From an uncultured Fidelibacterota bacterium (lineage in GTDB: Bacteria > Fidelibacterota > Marinisomatia > Marinisomatales > Marinisomataceae), in NCBI GenBank assembly GCA_902538565.1, contig CACBFQ010000001.1:360033-424032 (forward strand): a stretch of 64,000 nt of DNA. Reading direction: 5' to 3'. Each line of letters begins with the position of its first letter. The first letter of the stretch is position 1. A program made the translations under genes and the position numbers. Shown in pieces: positions 62,398 through 64,000 of this stretch. The notes under the pieces are model-generated. The model had not been told where the DNA came from, did not search any database, and saw nothing but the letters and a program-made list of their open reading frames with translations.

Positions 62398-64000
62398 TTA
62401 GTAAACGTCAAGACGTTGTTCTGGTTGAATTACAGCTAACTTAAGGATTTTATCTCCTCTGTTAGTCTCTACATGCGCAATGTACATTCCACTAGCAACT
62501 GGAAGTTCAAAGTTATTCTTCATGTCCCAGTATGTATGCTGTGAACCTGTATCATTGTGCTTAATTGTTCTTACTAAAGTACCATCTAAAGCAAATATTC
62601 TAATTGTTGATGGTCCTTCTGTTGGAAGATGACTGAACATAACCATTCTATCAAGAGCATCTCTTTCTTCTGGGTTATAACCATAGTATGGGTTTGGCCA
62701 TACGCTGATTTTATCTGGATCGTAATCCATAGCCATCATTGTCATACCGTCCGTTGTAAAGCTAAATGTGTCTCTATAAGAAAGAGGTTTAGCCATTCTA
62801 AATACAACAGAACTTGCGCTATCAAATCCACTACCATAAGAAGCATGTCCAGCAGCTGTTGGAAGCTGAGACCCTGCTAAATATGCTGTGAACAATGTAG
62901 CTGTTTGATATGGATATCCAATTCCTGCACCACTAGTTGTTACTGCGGTACAAGAACTACCTGATGCCCAACCACAACCACCTGAAGTGGTTAAGTTGTT
63001 TTCAGAAATATATTGTGCTTCTTTTGCTGGGTCATATTCCATACCGATGTTTCCAACAAAGTTATAAATAGGCTCCCATGCTGGCGCACCATAAACTGGT
63101 CCAGACCATCTAACACCATCAAGTGGGTTAGAAAGTCCTGCAACACCATCGGATTCCCAATAACCTGCAAACATCTGTTCTTTTTGTCCGGTTCCAAAAT
63201 TATGCCTGTATGCCGCAAATGGCACATAAGCATTAAGTGTTTCTGAAAGATAATCATAACCTAGAGAAACTTGTCCAAAGTCAAGCTCAACGTCATCAGA
63301 TTCCCAATAATTAAATCTATCGAAGTCTCTATTGTAAGGCTGCATGTACGCTTCACCTGCTCTGTTTTCAATAATGTATCCGGTACGTCCTAAACTAGGA
63401 GGTAGGTAAGATACAGATGTGTCTCTTAGTTCATTATTTTCTATATAGCCTGAAGCATATTCTTCAATAGCAATTAAATCTTCTACTGGACCAAACACTT
63501 GTACTTGAAATCCATCGTACAAGTTAGCTGCTCCAACACCGATATTAACTCCTGTCATTTGATTTACTCCACCCATAGTTGGGTTATTGGCTTCATATAC
63601 CTCTCCGGTTGTAGTATTGGTCAATGTCCAGTTTACTACAGCTTCTCCGGTTGGCATGTTATCTTCAAATGTTACAGTGTATGAATCTCCGGTTAGTTTA
63701 GAGGGATCAGCAATCCACACTTCAACATAACCTTGCGCAGGACCATCATGGTCTGCTAACATCATTTCTCCAACACTTGCTGTTGTTTCACCAAACATTA
63801 AAGTATTAGGAACTTCTGGTCTAACACTAAAGTACTTTGGTGAACTTTCAAACGTTTTAGGTACACCAAACTCGTTGTACCCATATGCTGTAACAGCAAA
63901 GTAATAATTTCTATTAGTAATAAGTTTGCTATTACCATTTAAAGCGTCTTTATCAACAACGTGATAACGAGCTAGACCTGAGTCAGATCCAAACTGTGTT
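62398..64000 (-). CDS. Large secreted surface protein, C-terminal part
   Basis: The frame is open from the window edge (64000) to the stop at 62398, about 534 residues; the true start lies outside. It includes a fibronectin/Ig-like piece (NYYFAVTAYGYNEFG), further beta-rich domains with aromatic and Gly-rich segments, two Cys in SGGCGWASGSSC and a final domain with IRIFALDGTLVRTI, YWDMKNNFELPVASGMYIAHVE and LAVIQPE, which resembles the FlgD-like/type A sorting domain of type IX secreted proteins. It is likely cell-surface exposed. The internal ATG at 63798 is not the start, since the frame continues upstream without stop. Confidence 0.82.
   Translation of the reverse strand, partial: TQFGSDSGLARYHVVDKDALNGNSKLITNRNYYFAVTAYGYNEFGVPKTFESSPKYFSVRPEVPNTLMFGETTASVGEMMLADHDGPAQGYVEVWIADPSKLTGDSYTVTFEDNMPTGEAVVNWTLTNTTTGEVYEANNPTMGGVNQMTGVNIGVGAANLYDGFQVQVFGPVEDLIAIEEYASGYIENNELRDTSVSYLPPSLGRTGYIIENRAGEAYMQPYNRDFDRFNYWESDDVELDFGQVSLGYDYLSETLNAYVPFAAYRHNFGTGQKEQMFAGYWESDGVAGLSNPLDGVRWSGPVYGAPAWEPIYNFVGNIGMEYDPAKEAQYISENNLTTSGGCGWASGSSCTAVTTSGAGIGYPYQTATLFTAYLAGSQLPTAAGHASYGSGFDSASSVVFRMAKPLSYRDTFSFTTDGMTMMAMDYDPDKISVWPNPYYGYNPEERDALDRMVMFSHLPTEGPSTIRIFALDGTLVRTIKHNDTGSQHTYWDMKNNFELPVASGMYIAHVETNRGDKILKLAVIQPEQRLDVY

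Noticed and set aside
62398..63798. Start of the large surface protein at the ATG at 63798
   Set aside because: The frame stays open upstream to the window edge with fibronectin-like sequence, so this ATG is internal.
1..64000. CRISPR array, insertion sequence or prophage
   Set aside because: No regularly spaced repeats, transposase, integrase or phage structural genes were seen on either strand.

Overview
The window is AT-rich chromosomal DNA, densely coded, from a diderm bacterium. Envelope genes include an LptD-like outer-membrane protein, a TonB-dependent receptor with an N-terminal carboxypeptidase-like regulatory domain, several lipoproteins, a PorV/PorQ-family barrel, and a large secreted protein with a C-terminal sorting-type domain. 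That combination, plus an archaeal/eukaryal-type ProS and many genes without Shine-Dalgarno sequences, points to the FCB group (Fibrobacterota-Chlorobiota-Bacteroidota and relatives). A marine Candidatus Marinimicrobia (SAR406)-like genome is my best guess; this is inference, because no rRNA is present. No prophage, insertion sequence or CRISPR array is seen.

Layout. 1-4.9 kb: end of a DUF1295 enzyme, a cupredoxin lipoprotein next to an FTR1 iron permease, a NUDIX hydrolase divergent from a HAD phosphatase, two abutting SDR oxidoreductases (one like 2,4-dienoyl-CoA reductase) and a small membrane protein. 4.9-14.5 kb (+): lptD, hisS, topA, ccmH, glyS and a Bax-inhibitor-1/YccA-like gene. 14.5-20.3 kb (+): a promoter and hairpin-rich leader, a TonB-dependent receptor, a gamma-glutamyltransferase lipoprotein and an N-formylglutamate-amidohydrolase-like lipoprotein, possibly one scavenging locus. 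20.3-22.4 kb (-): TPR protein and PfkB sugar kinase. 22.4-27.3 kb (+): a tightly overlapping run mnmA, glmU N-terminal half, LytR_C protein, rsfS, argS, glycerophosphodiesterase. 27.3-28.2 kb: an RNA island with tmRNA (-), a candidate structured small RNA (-) and tRNA-Lys(UUU) (+). 28.2-31.5 kb (+): gcvP and a thioredoxin-type arsenate reductase. 31.5-53 kb (-): carAB, an ABC-2 exporter, ligA, an unknown lipoprotein, an Xaa-Pro peptidase, a B12-binding mutase subunit, dnaE, prmC-prfA-rpmE2, aspartate aminotransferase, rho, folC and an amidase. 53.0-53.7 kb (-): a pair of related tiny membrane proteins with a strong promoter, a leader ORF and an attenuator. 53.8-61.3 kb: eno-ftsB (+), proS, an SMP-30-like protein and recO (-), mgtE, an unknown secreted protein and an M23 peptidase (+). 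61.3-64 kb (-): PorV-like protein and the 3' part of a large surface protein.

Most of the window is housekeeping. The items most worth a second look are the two tiny paralogous membrane proteins with their attenuator-like leader (53.0-53.7 kb), a near-perfect intrinsic terminator written into the first codons of carA, a candidate small RNA beside a tmRNA with an unusual predicted tag, the hairpin-stacked leader of the TonB receptor, and a 25-residue apparent remnant of a sugar dehydrogenase between ligA and an ABC exporter.
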